In this document: piece after piece, positions 8,781 through 18,363 of the stretch
How the letters are laid out: each line of letters begins with the position of its first letter
How positions within the stretch are numbered: position 1 is the stretch's first letter
NCBI RefSeq assembly: GCF_017168335.1
Contig: NZ_JABFAU010000001.1
Location: forward strand, 124,001-188,000
Length of the DNA: 64,000 nucleotides
DNA from: Rhodococcus sp. KRD162
GTDB taxonomy: Bacteria; Actinomycetota; Actinomycetes; Mycobacteriales; Mycobacteriaceae
Reading direction: 5' to 3'
Notes under the pieces: model-generated
Database searches by the model: none
Seen by the model: only the letters and a program-made list of their open reading frames with translations
What the model was told of the DNA's origin: nothing
Position numbers and translations under genes: made by a program

Positions 8781-10054
8781 TTGACTCTCCCCATGACGGC
8801 GGCGGTGACAGCACCGTCGGCCACCCGCACTCGGATCTGTGTACCCGGCGGAGCGTCTTCCACCGAACGAAGGACCTCGGGATCCGAACCCGCGACCACC
8901 CGCTGCACGACGGCATAGCCCCGCGCAAGTGTGGCAGCCGGTCCCAGCGTCGACAGCCTCGCCCGTAGATGTTCGACGAGGGTGTCCTGGGTGGTGATCT
9001 CGCGCTGGACATCGCGTCGCGCGGCGTCGACCAGCCGTCGGATCTCCTCGCGGCGGAGTTCGATCGATGCCAGTGGGTCCGCCAGCACCGGCCGGTGCCG
9101 GAGCATGTCCAGGCCACGTGCCTCACGCTCGACCCAATTGCGGAGTGCGGCGGCGCTTCTGGATTTCAATTCCGAGACCAGGGCTTGTTCTGCGACGGCG
9201 TCGGGCACCACGAGTTTGGCGGCGTCGGTGGGCGTTGCGGCGCGCAGGTCCGCGACGTGATCGCTCAGGGGACTGTCGGGTTCGTGACCGATCGCGCTGA
9301 CGATCGGCGTGGTTGCCCGCGAGATGGCACGGCACAGGGCCTCGTCCGAGAACGGCAGCAGGTCTTCGACGCTACCGCCGCCGCGGGCCAGGATGATGAC
9401 GTCGACTCCGGGGTCGTCGTCGAGGTCCTTCAACGCGTCGAGAATGGCCGGCACTGCCTGCGGGCCCTGAACGGGAGTATTGCGGACCTCGAATCGCACT
9501 GCGGGCCAACGCCTCTGTGCGACGGTGAGTACGTCTTTTTCGGCTGCACTGGCGCGAGCGGTGACGAGCCCGACAGTGCCGGGTAAGAACGGCAACGGGC
9601 GCTTGAGGCGGGGATCGAACAATCCTTCTGCGGCGAGCAGGGCTCGGAGTCGTTCGATGCGGGCGAGCAGCTCGCCGACGCCCACCGCGCGAATGTCCGT
9701 AGCGCGCAGCGAAATGGTCCCGCGGCCGGTGAAGAACGACAGCTTGCCGTACAGGATGACGCGCGCGCCCTCGGTCAGCGGAACGGGTGAACGCTCGAGC
9801 AACTGAGGCGAACACGTCACCGACAACGACATGTCGGCCGAGGGATCACGCAACGTCAGAAATGCGGTGCGGGTGCCGGGGCGAGCGTTGATCTGTGTCA
9901 GCTGCCCCTCGACCCAGATGCTGCCGAGGCGATCGATCCAACCGGCGACCTTCATCGCCACCGTGCGCACCGGCCACGGTTGTTCGGCGGAACTCGCGGC
10001 AGAGTTCGTAGAACCGGGCTGGGTGGGGCCGGACTGGGGTGAAGGAGTGCTCAC
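8777..10054 (-). CDS. xseA: Exodeoxyribonuclease VII large subunit
   Basis: A 425-residue catalytic subunit. It has an N-terminal OB-fold (about residues 30-125, WVEGQLTQI...TAFLTLRDP), then the catalytic domain with [32 protein letters not shown] and [27 protein letters not shown], and a coiled-coil C-terminal region. All conserved blocks are intact. It sits in a three-gene coupled unit: the upstream Rv1109c-like gene overlaps it by four bases (10051-10054) and xseB follows with another four-base overlap. It acts in mismatch repair, in recombination and in removing DNA-protein adducts in the cytoplasm. Confidence 0.96.
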   Translation of the reverse strand: MSTPSPQSGPTQPGSTNSAASSAEQPWPVRTVAMKVAGWIDRLGSIWVEGQLTQINARPGTRTAFLTLRDPSADMSLSVTCSPQLLERSPVPLTEGARVILYGKLSFFTGRGTISLRATDIRAVGVGELLARIERLRALLAAEGLFDPRLKRPLPFLPGTVGLVTARASAAEKDVLTVAQRRWPAVRFEVRNTPVQGPQAVPAILDALKDLDDDPGVDVIILARGGGSVEDLLPFSDEALCRAISRATTPIVSAIGHEPDSPLSDHVADLRAATPTDAAKLVVPDAVAEQALVSELKSRSAAALRNWVEREARGLDMLRHRPVLADPLASIELRREEIRRLVDAARRDVQREITTQDTLVEHLRARLSTLGPAATLARGYAVVQRVVAGSDPEVLRSVEDAPPGTQIRVRVADGAVTAAVMGRVK

Positions 10055-10650
10055 TTGGCCTTGGCGGTGGTGATGCGATTGGCCAACATCGTCTGGAACG
10101 GCGCACGGGCAAGGGTGGCGTTCTCGTAGTCGAGCAGAGTCTCGAGGTCCTCGACCGAGAGCGAGCGCAGCCGCGCGCGCAACTGCGCCAGCGCCAGGGT
10201 GTCGAAGTCGATCATCTCGACGATCTCGGGCTTGTCGACGCCGGGGGCACTCTTGGCCGAGGTGTCCTGCACCGGCTCGTCCACCGGAGGCGTCGAATAC
10301 AGCGCGAACCGGCCGTTCGCGGCGATCGGCTCGGATGCGTCGGGTACATCGACGTCATCGGTGACGACGGGCGCGCCGAAGACATCGTTCTCGTCTCCGT
10401 CCTCGTCGAATTGCGCCCAGGCCGGCTGCTCTTCACGCGGAGTTCCGACGACCGGAAGTGTCGCGATGATCACATCGCCCTTGATGGCCAGCGCCGTGAC
10501 CTGTTGCTGCAATCGCATCCCCCGGGCGAGCGCTTCGCTGACGACCGTCATCGGCAGCATCAGGGCGGAACCGGGAAGCTTGCGAGCCTCTTCCACGACG
10601 GTCACCGCGACGCCTGCGGCCACGCGTGCTGCAAAGGGGACTCGAGTCAT
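10051..10650 (-). CDS. Lipid-droplet-associated-type protein (Rv1109c-like)
   Basis: A 199-residue protein beginning with a hydrophobic, amphipathic N-terminal third (residues 1-65, [29 protein letters not shown]). An acidic middle and a C-terminal segment follow ([46 protein letters not shown]) that conserves the family end. It matches Rv1109c by position between xseA and ispH, and I recall relatives annotated as lipid-droplet-associated. That role is remembered, not shown here. The ATG at 10650 is preferred because the longer reading adds 30 residues overlapping the ispH promoter. It is divergent from ispH with only about 60-90 bp between starts. Confidence 0.7.
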   Translation of the reverse strand: MTRVPFAARVAAGVAVTVVEEARKLPGSALMLPMTVVSEALARGMRLQQQVTALAIKGDVIIATLPVVGTPREEQPAWAQFDEDGDENDVFGAPVVTDDVDVPDASEPIAANGRFALYSTPPVDEPVQDTSAKSAPGVDKPEIVEMIDFDTLALAQLRARLRSLSVEDLETLLDYENATLARAPFQTMLANRITTAKAK

Positions 10651-10738
10651 GCCCACCAGACTGCCCGAATTCGTCGACTTTGGGTAGCCGACAGGCTGGA
10701 GAAGCTGCACTGTGCTACTTGCACGTACCCTGGGAGTC

Positions 10739-11746
10739 ATGTCTTCGGCCGTTCCCTTGAATCTAGGTATTGCACATTCCGCCGGTGGTGGTAAGCCCGC
10801 GTACTCCGGGGGTAAGCGAGTGCTGCTCGCCGAGCCGCGGGGCTACTGCGCGGGAGTCGATCGTGCAGTCGAGACCGTCGAGAAGGCGCTGGAACAGCAC
10901 GGTGCGCCGGTGTACGTGCGCAAGGAGATCGTGCACAACCGACATGTCGTCGAGACATTGTCCGATCGCGGCGCGGTGTTCGTCGAGGAAACCGACGAGG
11001 TGCCCGAGGGTGCACTACTGGTGTTCTCGGCCCACGGTGTCTCACCGGCCGTGCACACGTCCGCGGCCGAGCGGAACCTGCGCACCATCGATGCGACCTG
11101 TCCGTTGGTGACCAAAGTGCATCAGGAAGCGAAGCGGTTCGCCCGGGACGATTACGACATTCTGCTGATCGGTCACGACGGCCACGAGGAGGTCGAGGGC
11201 ACAGCAGGCGAAGCACCTGAGCATATTCAGCTGGTCGACGGCCCCGAATCGGTGGACAGCGTCACCGTTCGTGACGAGAACAAGGTGATCTGGCTCTCGC
11301 AGACCACACTCAGCGTCGACGAGACGATGGCGACCGTCGCCAAGCTGCGCGAGCGATTTCCGACGCTGCAGGACCCGCCCAGCGACGACATCTGCTACGC
11401 CACGCAGAACCGTCAGGTGGCGGTGAAGGTGATGGCACCGGAATGTGACCTGGTGATCGTCGTCGGATCGAAGAACTCCTCCAACTCCGTTCGTCTGGTC
11501 GAGGTCGCCCTCAACGCCGGTGCGCGCGCGAGCTACCTGGTCGACTACGCCAAGGAAATCGACCTGGCCTGGCTCGACGGTGTCGAGACCATCGGCATCA
11601 CATCCGGTGCGTCGGTGCCGGAGATTCTGGTGCAGGGCGTCATCGATCTGTTCGCCGAGCACGGGTACGCGGACGTGCAGCCGGTCACCACCGCGAACGA
11701 GACCCTGGTGTTCTCGCTGCCTCGTGAGCTACGCCCGGCTCGTTAG
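10739..11746 (+). CDS. ispH: 4-hydroxy-3-methylbut-2-enyl diphosphate reductase
   Basis: A 335-residue Fe-S enzyme of the MEP isoprenoid pathway, making IPP and DMAPP. The three cluster cysteines are in [24 protein letters not shown] and [18 protein letters not shown], and the catalytic loop TQTTLS is conserved as [11 protein letters not shown]. The ATG at 10739 gives [11 protein letters not shown]. An in-frame GTG at 10712 with GGAG upstream would add nine residues and cannot be excluded. It is the LytB2 orthologue by position (Rv1110). It is convergent with the DUF6542 gene, 42 bp apart. Confidence 0.96.
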   Translation: MSSAVPLNLGIAHSAGGGKPAYSGGKRVLLAEPRGYCAGVDRAVETVEKALEQHGAPVYVRKEIVHNRHVVETLSDRGAVFVEETDEVPEGALLVFSAHGVSPAVHTSAAERNLRTIDATCPLVTKVHQEAKRFARDDYDILLIGHDGHEEVEGTAGEAPEHIQLVDGPESVDSVTVRDENKVIWLSQTTLSVDETMATVAKLRERFPTLQDPPSDDICYATQNRQVAVKVMAPECDLVIVVGSKNSSNSVRLVEVALNAGARASYLVDYAKEIDLAWLDGVETIGITSGASVPEILVQGVIDLFAEHGYADVQPVTTANETLVFSLPRELRPAR

Positions 11747-11788
11747 GGTCTACCAGCAGCCGGTCCGCCCGATACGGCTGCGGACAAT

Positions 11789-12823
11789 TCAGTCCGTCCG
11801 GCGGTCGCGGTAGCGCACCTTCGGTACCGGATGCGGGGGAATGTCGTCCCGATGGGGCGTGGGGAGCGAGTGAGTGCCACGCGGGTTGTCGGCGGCGGAA
11901 CTGCTGGTGCCGGGAGCCACGACCGGCCGGGCTCCGGTGCTGTACGGGTCGGCCACCTCGCGAGGAGGTTGCACGCGGGCCGAGCGCTCGCGGCGCGGTT
12001 CCGATGAATACCGGGGTTCGGCAGGCTGTGCCCGCTGAGGTTGCCGCGACTGCGGGTACTGCGGCCGCTGGTAGTCGGGCTTCTGACGCTCGGGCCTGGC
12101 GTAGTCCGGCCGGGGGGAGTCGGTGGGGGAAAATCGAGGCTGCGGCGAGGGCGTCGGCGTCGTCGAGCGGCGATCGGTTCCGGGCCGCGGACGAGACGCG
12201 GCGCTCGAACGCCCGACGTACGGCTCGCTCACGATGTCGGTGGCCTCGGTAGCCGATACGGGGCTGCGGTCGGCGGGGTCTGTTCGCCTGCGGGGGCGTT
12301 CGGGTCGCTCGGCCTGCGCTCGTCGCTGCGCCCTCCCGGGCTTGTCTTCGCTGGGTTTCTTGTTGCGCCGCACTGCGGGTGCGTGCGTGTTCTGCCGCTT
12401 GAGCACGATGCGCAGCACACCGAGACCGACTGCAACCGCGGTGCCGAGCAACATCAGCGGAAAGCGGTTGACCAGCGGAATGGCGACATTGAGGATGATG
12501 TCCTTGAGGCCGGTTCCGGCGTCTTCCGTGAAGTACTGGTACGCCAGCGGGACGGCCACGAACAGGATCAGCGGAGCTTGGACCATCGCGGTGAACAGTC
12601 CGCGGTAGCGAACCAACACGACGGCAGCGATGCAGCCGAGAACGTAGAGAAACGCGAACGCGCCGGTCAGCTCAGTTCCACGAGCAGCATCGACGAGAAA
12701 TCCGAGAAAAGTCAGACCGGCGGCGATAGCGACAGCGCCCCACGCAGGCACGCCGGGCACATTCGCGAGGATGGATCGGTGATCCAGCGGTACCCCGGAG
12801 CGGGCACGTTGGGAGGTAGACAC
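11789..12823 (-). CDS. DUF6542 membrane protein with Pro/Arg-rich tail
   Basis: A 344-residue protein in two parts. Residues about 20-135 contain four predicted membrane helices (VPAWGAVAIAAGLTFLGFLV, FAFLYVLGCIAAVVLV, PLILFVAVPLAYQYF, FPLMLLGTAVAVGLGVL). Residues 140-344 are a low-complexity cytoplasmic tail rich in Pro, Arg and Ser. The layout fits DUF6542 proteins of Mycobacteriales (Rv1111c position). Function is unknown; disordered basic tails of this kind often mediate binding to nucleic acid or divisome partners, but that is inference. The gene lies 20 bp downstream of rmuC on the same strand. Confidence 0.8.
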   Translation of the reverse strand: MSTSQRARSGVPLDHRSILANVPGVPAWGAVAIAAGLTFLGFLVDAARGTELTGAFAFLYVLGCIAAVVLVRYRGLFTAMVQAPLILFVAVPLAYQYFTEDAGTGLKDIILNVAIPLVNRFPLMLLGTAVAVGLGVLRIVLKRQNTHAPAVRRNKKPSEDKPGRAQRRAQAERPERPRRRTDPADRSPVSATEATDIVSEPYVGRSSAASRPRPGTDRRSTTPTPSPQPRFSPTDSPRPDYARPERQKPDYQRPQYPQSRQPQRAQPAEPRYSSEPRRERSARVQPPREVADPYSTGARPVVAPGTSSSAADNPRGTHSLPTPHRDDIPPHPVPKVRYRDRRTD

Positions 12824-12843
12824 CCCTCGAGGTTAGCCGTAGT

Positions 12844-14010
12844 TCAGCCGACTGCATCGTCGACATGACCGAAGTCGTGCCGGTAGCGGGACGAATCGGA
12901 CAGGGTGGGCCGCACATCGACCCGATTGATCTGCACCGGCTCGGCGTCGAACAGTTCGAGTTCGTGAAGTTTTCTCGCCGTCACACTCACTCTGGTGTCG
13001 ACCGACCCGACGGTGGAATTGAAGGACTCCACTGCCTTGCCGAGATGGGCTCCGAGCTTGTCCAGGTGCGCCCCGACGACGCCGATGCGCGTGTACAGCT
13101 CTCGTCCCAACTGTTGGATGCGCGCCGCGTCCTCGGCCAGGGACTCCTGTTTCCAGGTGTAGGCGACGGTGCGCAACAGTGCCACCAGTGTGGTGGGGGT
13201 GGCCAGGATCACGTTCCGGCCGAAGGCGTATTCGAGCAGGCCGGTGTCCGAGGTCAGTGCGGCATCGAGGAACGGGTCGCCGGGAACGAACAGCACCACG
13301 AATTCCGGGGTCGGCTCGAACGCCTGCCAGTACGCCTTGTCGGCCAACTGATCGATGTGGGTGCGCAGTTGTTTCGCGTGGCGGCGCAGATGCTTCTCGC
13401 GCGCACCGGCGTCCTCGTCCTGAGCGGCATCGAGGTAGGCCGCGAACGGGACCTTGGCGTCGACCACGATCTGTCGACCTCCGGCGAGTCGGACGATCAT
13501 GTCCGGTCTGATGCCGTCCTTGCTGACCTGAGTGTCGAAATCGCAGTGCTTGAGCATGCCTGCGAGCTCGACGACCCGCTCGAGCTGGATCTCGCCCCAC
13601 CGTCCCCGGATCTGCGGTGCGCGCAGTGCCGTCACCAGCTGGCCGGTCTGGGTGGACAGATGCATCGAGGCCCGGTGCATCCCGGTGACCTGCTCCGAGA
13701 GCCCCGCGTAGGCCCTGATCCGATTGTGCTCGACCTGCCGCACGTGCTCGGACAGCGCGTCGACGGCGTCGTGCAACGGCTCGACCAGATGTGAGACCTG
13801 TTGGCCGATGACGGTCGAATGCCGACGCGCGGAATCCTCGTTGACCGCACTCAGTGACTGCCGAAGCAGGCTCTCGTGCTCGCGCACAGCGGCCAGTTGG
13901 GCCTCGGCTCGTACGGCTCGATCACCCATACGCGAGGCATGCAGCAGCCAGCCCACGACCACTCCGATGCCGAGGGCAACGAGAAGGCCGAATGCGGTGA
14001 GAATGTTCAT
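12844..14010 (-). CDS. rmuC: DNA recombination protein RmuC family
   Basis: A 388-residue protein with an N-terminal membrane helix (LVALGIGVVVGWLLHA), a coiled-coil stretch to about residue 130, and the RmuC endonuclease-like domain. Markers are RGRWGEIQLERVVELAGM, FDTQVSKDGIRPDMIVRLAGGRQIVVDAKVPFAAYLDA and VVLFVPGDPFLDAAL. RmuC limits inversions and recombination at short repeats in E. coli; the exact nuclease activity is not well settled. It is transcribed away from sbcCD, so the two recombination loci share a 124-bp intergenic promoter region. The N-terminus MNILTAFG is clear. Confidence 0.9.
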   Translation of the reverse strand: MNILTAFGLLVALGIGVVVGWLLHASRMGDRAVRAEAQLAAVREHESLLRQSLSAVNEDSARRHSTVIGQQVSHLVEPLHDAVDALSEHVRQVEHNRIRAYAGLSEQVTGMHRASMHLSTQTGQLVTALRAPQIRGRWGEIQLERVVELAGMLKHCDFDTQVSKDGIRPDMIVRLAGGRQIVVDAKVPFAAYLDAAQDEDAGAREKHLRRHAKQLRTHIDQLADKAYWQAFEPTPEFVVLFVPGDPFLDAALTSDTGLLEYAFGRNVILATPTTLVALLRTVAYTWKQESLAEDAARIQQLGRELYTRIGVVGAHLDKLGAHLGKAVESFNSTVGSVDTRVSVTARKLHELELFDAEPVQINRVDVRPTLSDSSRYRHDFGHVDDAVG

Positions 14011-14134
14011 GGGAGCAGATGATGCAGGACGGCACCGACAGGTTCGGTCCGCGCAGCCGGTCGATCCTTCTCACTTTCCGACTGGCCGTCGCGCCTCGAG
14101 GAGTTTGTCGGTGCTTCCCGATAGCGTCGTTCGT

Positions 14135-15322
14135 ATGAGAATTCTGCACACCTCGGACTGGCACATAGGTCGCACCTTTCACGGTGTCGACCTGTTGGCC
14201 GATCAGGGCGCGGTGCTGAGATCCATCGCGGAACTGGTTGCGGCGCAATCGATCGATGTCGTGGTGGTGCCCGGTGACATCTACGATCGTGCGGTGCCCA
14301 GTGCCGACGCGGTGCTGGTCTGCAATCGCGGGCTCGAGTCGATTCGAGCGGCCGGTGCCGTCATCGTCGCGACTTCGGGCAACCACGATTCACCGGCGCG
14401 CCTCGGTGCCGGTGCTGCATTCGCCTCGGCAGGCGGTCTGCACCTGATGACCCGGGTGGGCGATGTGGCCACCCCTGTCGTCATCGAGGACGAGCACGGC
14501 AGCGTTGCGTTCTACGGCATTCCGTATCTCGAGCCCGAGACCACGCGCCTCGAGCTCGAGGTTCCCACCGCGCGCACCCACGCCGAGGTGCTCGACGCCG
14601 CAATGGATCGCGTCCGCGGCGACCTCGCGGCGAGAGACCAAGCGGGACAACATGTGCGCTCGGTCGTGCTGGCGCATGCGTTCATCGTCGGCGGTGAGGC
14701 GACCGGTTCGGAGCGGTCCATCTCCTCCGGCGGTATCGAAACCGCACCGGCGTCGGCGTTCGACGGAGTCGACTACGTGGCGCTCGGCCACCTGCATTCG
14801 CCTCAGGTTCTCACCGATCGAGTGCGGTACTCGGGGTCTCCGTTGCCGTACTCCTTCGGAGAGCGATCGCATCGTAAGGCCGTGTGGATTCTCGAACTCG
14901 ATGCCGACGGTCTCGGTAGCGTCGAGCGAGTGGAACTGCCGCAGGTCCGCGGGCTTGCCCGCATCGAAGGCACGGTCGATCACTTGCTCTCGGACGCATG
15001 CTATTGCGAGTTCGAGGACTGCTACGTCTCCGCCGTGCTCACCGACGAGGTTCGCCCTCTCGACGCAATGCGGCTGCTGCAGAAGCGTTTTCGCAACGCA
15101 GTGCATCTCGAGTGGCGTCGCCCCGAAGGCAGCAGCGAGCTTCGTTACCGCGACCGCGTACGCGGTCGCAGTGATCTCGACATCGCAACCTCGTTTCTGA
15201 CGGACATGCGTAGCGCGCCGACCGCGGTGGAGTCCGATCTGCTGGCTCGCGCGCTGGCAGCTGTGCAGCGCGAGAACGACGCCACCGACCGGGCATCGAC
15301 CGTCGACCGCGGTGCTGCATGA
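14135..15322 (+). CDS. sbcD: Exonuclease SbcCD, nuclease subunit D
   Basis: A 395-residue Mre11-type phosphoesterase with the metal motifs in order: HTSDWHIG, PGDIYDR, SGNHDSPARL, LAHAF and GHLHSPQ. It forms with SbcC a complex that cleaves hairpin and protein-blocked DNA ends. The ATG at 14135 gives MRILHTSDWHIG, exactly the family start; longer readings into the upstream region are not supported. The stop overlaps the sbcC start by four bases (ATGA 15319-15322). Long palindromes are natural SbcCD targets and this window contains many. Confidence 0.95.
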   Translation: MRILHTSDWHIGRTFHGVDLLADQGAVLRSIAELVAAQSIDVVVVPGDIYDRAVPSADAVLVCNRGLESIRAAGAVIVATSGNHDSPARLGAGAAFASAGGLHLMTRVGDVATPVVIEDEHGSVAFYGIPYLEPETTRLELEVPTARTHAEVLDAAMDRVRGDLAARDQAGQHVRSVVLAHAFIVGGEATGSERSISSGGIETAPASAFDGVDYVALGHLHSPQVLTDRVRYSGSPLPYSFGERSHRKAVWILELDADGLGSVERVELPQVRGLARIEGTVDHLLSDACYCEFEDCYVSAVLTDEVRPLDAMRLLQKRFRNAVHLEWRRPEGSSELRYRDRVRGRSDLDIATSFLTDMRSAPTAVESDLLARALAAVQRENDATDRASTVDRGAA

Positions 15323-18300
15323 GGCTGCACTCTCTCGAGATCACCGCCTTCGGTCCCTTCGCGGGCACCGAAACGGTCGATTTCGATGCGCTCGGCGCAG
15401 ACGGGCTCTTTCTGCTGCACGGCCACACCGGGGCGGGCAAGACGACAGTGCTCGACGCCGTGGCGTTCGCGCTGTACGGGACCGTGCCCGGGGCACGTCG
15501 CGAAGGCAAGCGACTGCTGTCCGATCACGCAGCCGCAGGCGCGGTGCCGCAGGTGACCCTGGAGGCGACTCTCGGTGGTCGGCGTATCCGCATCGTGCGC
15601 AGTCCGGAGTTCCTGCGGCCCAAGCTCAGGAGCAGCGGGACTACCAAGCAACATGCCAAAGCCAGCCTCACCTGGTTGGACGGTCGCGGGCAGAACCTCA
15701 CCCGGTTGAGCGAGATCGGCGATGTCGTCAATGCCCTGCTCGGAATGAGCGCCGACCAGTTCTTCCAGGTGGTACTGCTGCCGCAGGGGGAGTTCGCGCG
15801 ATTCTTGCGAGCAGACAGTGACGAGCGTGGAAACCTGCTCGAAAGGCTCTTCGACACAGGCCGATTCGGAGATGTCGAGGAGTGGTTCGCGCAACGTCGT
15901 CGGGATTCGGCCGCCGAGCTCGCCGACGCCCACCACGACATCGACATCATGCTCGGCAAGGTATCGCAGGCATCGGGCGTATCGGAGCCGGTGAGTGAGG
16001 ACGGTGCGCAACCGGACCCGCTCGGGTGGGCGGCCGACGTCCTCACCGGCGCCCGACAGGATCGGATGCTGGCGCAAGGGACGGCGGTGCTGGTCGATGC
16101 CGCAGCGCGCCGCGCCTCCGACGCGTTGGCCGATGCCACCACCGTTCTGGATCTGCAGCGTCGACGAGGACTCGCCGAGGAACAACTCGCGCAGTACCGG
16201 GAGGGCGAGTCGATACGATCGGCGCGTAGAACCGCGATCGCCGACTCGGTGGCCGCTGGTCCGATCGCCGAGGCTGCTGCGGATCTGTCTGTGGCTCGCG
16301 AGGCGACCGAGGCGGCCGGCACCGCGCTCGCAGCGGCGGAGCGTGTGCTGCCGAGATCGCCGGAGGGACGGCGTTTTCGCGACGCGCTGCAGTGGCCACC
16401 CGTGCCCGGCGACAGGTCGCACGAGCGCGCCGTCCTCGCGCAGTTCGTACGCGACTGGACCACCGACGTCGCGCGGATGAACTCGTTGCTTCAGGTTTCG
16501 CGCGATGCCGATCGCATGGAGGACACACTCGTCCGATACCGAGCGCAGCAGCGCGACATCGCGGCGCAGATCGAGCGGACCGAGCAACTGCAGGCCGAGA
16601 TGCCTCGAGAGATCACTGCCGCGGAAGCGCGCGTGGCACGAGCGGAGGCAGCCACTGCCGAGCTGCCGGGTCTCGACGAGCGCTGCGAACGGGCCCGTGT
16701 CGCAGCCGAATCCGCAATCGAACTGGTGCGCAAGCGTGACGCTCTCGTCCAGACCGAGCGCACCCGCGACGCCGCTGCTGCGGCACACAACGAGGCCTGG
16801 GCACACCTGCTCGATCTTCGGGAGCGCCGCATCGACGGGATGGCCGCAGAGCTGGCGGACCGTCTGGAGGCAGGTGAGCCCTGCGCGGTGTGCGGATCGG
16901 ACGTGCACCCACATCCCGCTGCGGCATCCACCTCGACGGTGACCAAGGCGCAGGAAGACAAAGCCGCAGCGGCCGAGCGGAAGGCGGCTGCCGCCCTCGA
17001 TCAGGCAGTCGAAGCCGTGGCGGAGGCCAAGCTCGCGGTCGACCTCCTGCACGATCGCACCGGGGGAGCGTCCCTCGCGGAGCTGACCGAGAATCTCGAC
17101 ACCGCCACGAAGGCCGTGCAGGATGCACGCGCGATCGCCGCGGATATCGACGCGGCATCGGCGGAGGCTGCCCGACTGCGGCGTGATTCGGACGCGTTGG
17201 CGGTGACGCTCAACAACCTCGTCGCCACACGTGGGGCGGTGGACGCGCGACTGTCGGCCACGGAGGAAACGCTGGCGCAGATGCGCGCGTCTGTGGCCGA
17301 GGCAGTAGATGTGGCCGAGACAGTAGTTGGGGCCTGGGCGGTAGATCAGGCCGAGTCGCTGGCGGAACGAATTGCCGAGCGGGAAGCGTTGATCGACGGT
17401 TCCCAGAGAATCCAGGACTCGCGGATCGCCTGGCTCGACGCCACCGAGAAGCACGATGCACTGCGCGCCGAACTCGACCGAAGGGTGGCGGCGTCGAATT
17501 TCGACTCTGCCGCCGCCGCGGCCGGGGCCGTTCTCGCTGCCGACCGCGTCGAGCAGATCGAGGCCGAGCTCCGTGCCGCCGAGGAACGTCGGGCGCATGC
17601 CGAACACGTACTGCGCGAGCCCGCCATCGTCGCTGTCGCGGGGCACCCACCGGTGAACCTCGGTCCGCTGCGTCGTGCCTGTGCCGAGCTCGACGGGCAG
17701 GCGAGATCTGCCGCAGCGACCGTGGCCGAATGCCGTCGGCGCGCAGACGATCTGGAACGACTGGTCGCGGAGCTGTCGACCGCCGCGGAGGCGATTGCGC
17801 CCAAACAGGCCGAGTTCGACGAACTCGCCAACCTGGCGGACGTGGTGGCCGGGCGAGGTCAGAATGCCCGGAAGATGTCGCTGCGATCGTATGTTCTCGC
17901 GTCCCGACTCGAGGACGTCGCCGAGTCGGCGTCCGCACGGTTGGGCCGCATGTCCGCGGGCCGATACGAATTCGTCCATTCCGACGAGGCCGGTGCGCGG
18001 GGAAAGCGCGGTGGCCTCGGTTTGGATATCCGAGACGACTACACCGGCGTCGTGCGATCGGCCAAGACCCTCTCGGGCGGCGAGGCGTTCCTCGCTTCGC
18101 TCGCGCTCGCATTGGGACTCGCGGACGTCGTGGCAGCCGAATCCGGTGGCGTCGTACTCGACACCATGTTCATCGACGAAGGATTCGGCACCCTCGACGC
18201 CGACACACTCGAATCCGTCATGGCCGTCCTCGACGAACTACGCGCAGGTGGCCGCGTCGTCGGGGTCGTCAGCCACGTCGACGAGATGCGCCAACGCATC

Positions 18301-18363
18301 CCCAGCCGGCTCTACGTCAAGCGCGAGCGCTCCGGATCGACGCTTCAGGTCGTGGCGTCCTGA
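15319..18363 (+). CDS. sbcC: Exonuclease SbcCD, SMC-like ATPase subunit C
   Basis: A 1014-residue Rad50-type ATPase. Walker A GHTGAGKTT is at residues 35-43. Two long coiled coils flank a zinc-hook CAVC (Cys522, Cys525), and the C-terminus carries the ABC signature LSGGEAF, the Walker B segment DTMFIDEGFGTLD and VVSHVDEM. It holds DNA ends for SbcD. A short run of approximate 18-bp repeats (17293-17355) encodes a V-A-E-x-V-D periodic stretch in the distal coiled coil. The 3' end overlaps the convergent AI-2E permease gene by 19 bp. The start is fixed by overlap with sbcD. Confidence 0.95.
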   Translation: MRLHSLEITAFGPFAGTETVDFDALGADGLFLLHGHTGAGKTTVLDAVAFALYGTVPGARREGKRLLSDHAAAGAVPQVTLEATLGGRRIRIVRSPEFLRPKLRSSGTTKQHAKASLTWLDGRGQNLTRLSEIGDVVNALLGMSADQFFQVVLLPQGEFARFLRADSDERGNLLERLFDTGRFGDVEEWFAQRRRDSAAELADAHHDIDIMLGKVSQASGVSEPVSEDGAQPDPLGWAADVLTGARQDRMLAQGTAVLVDAAARRASDALADATTVLDLQRRRGLAEEQLAQYREGESIRSARRTAIADSVAAGPIAEAAADLSVAREATEAAGTALAAAERVLPRSPEGRRFRDALQWPPVPGDRSHERAVLAQFVRDWTTDVARMNSLLQVSRDADRMEDTLVRYRAQQRDIAAQIERTEQLQAEMPREITAAEARVARAEAATAELPGLDERCERARVAAESAIELVRKRDALVQTERTRDAAAAAHNEAWAHLLDLRERRIDGMAAELADRLEAGEPCAVCGSDVHPHPAAASTSTVTKAQEDKAAAAERKAAAALDQAVEAVAEAKLAVDLLHDRTGGASLAELTENLDTATKAVQDARAIAADIDAASAEAARLRRDSDALAVTLNNLVATRGAVDARLSATEETLAQMRASVAEAVDVAETVVGAWAVDQAESLAERIAEREALIDGSQRIQDSRIAWLDATEKHDALRAELDRRVAASNFDSAAAAAGAVLAADRVEQIEAELRAAEERRAHAEHVLREPAIVAVAGHPPVNLGPLRRACAELDGQARSAAATVAECRRRADDLERLVAELSTAAEAIAPKQAEFDELANLADVVAGRGQNARKMSLRSYVLASRLEDVAESASARLGRMSAGRYEFVHSDEAGARGKRGGLGLDIRDDYTGVVRSAKTLSGGEAFLASLALALGLADVVAAESGGVVLDTMFIDEGFGTLDADTLESVMAVLDELRAGGRVVGVVSHVDEMRQRIPSRLYVKRERSGSTLQVVAS

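Noticed and set aside
15145-17979. A 944-codon open frame on the minus strand opposite sbcC
   Set aside because: It lies wholly antisense to sbcD/sbcC, whose motifs are intact. The translation is Arg/Gly/Cys-rich without domains, as expected from high-GC third positions.
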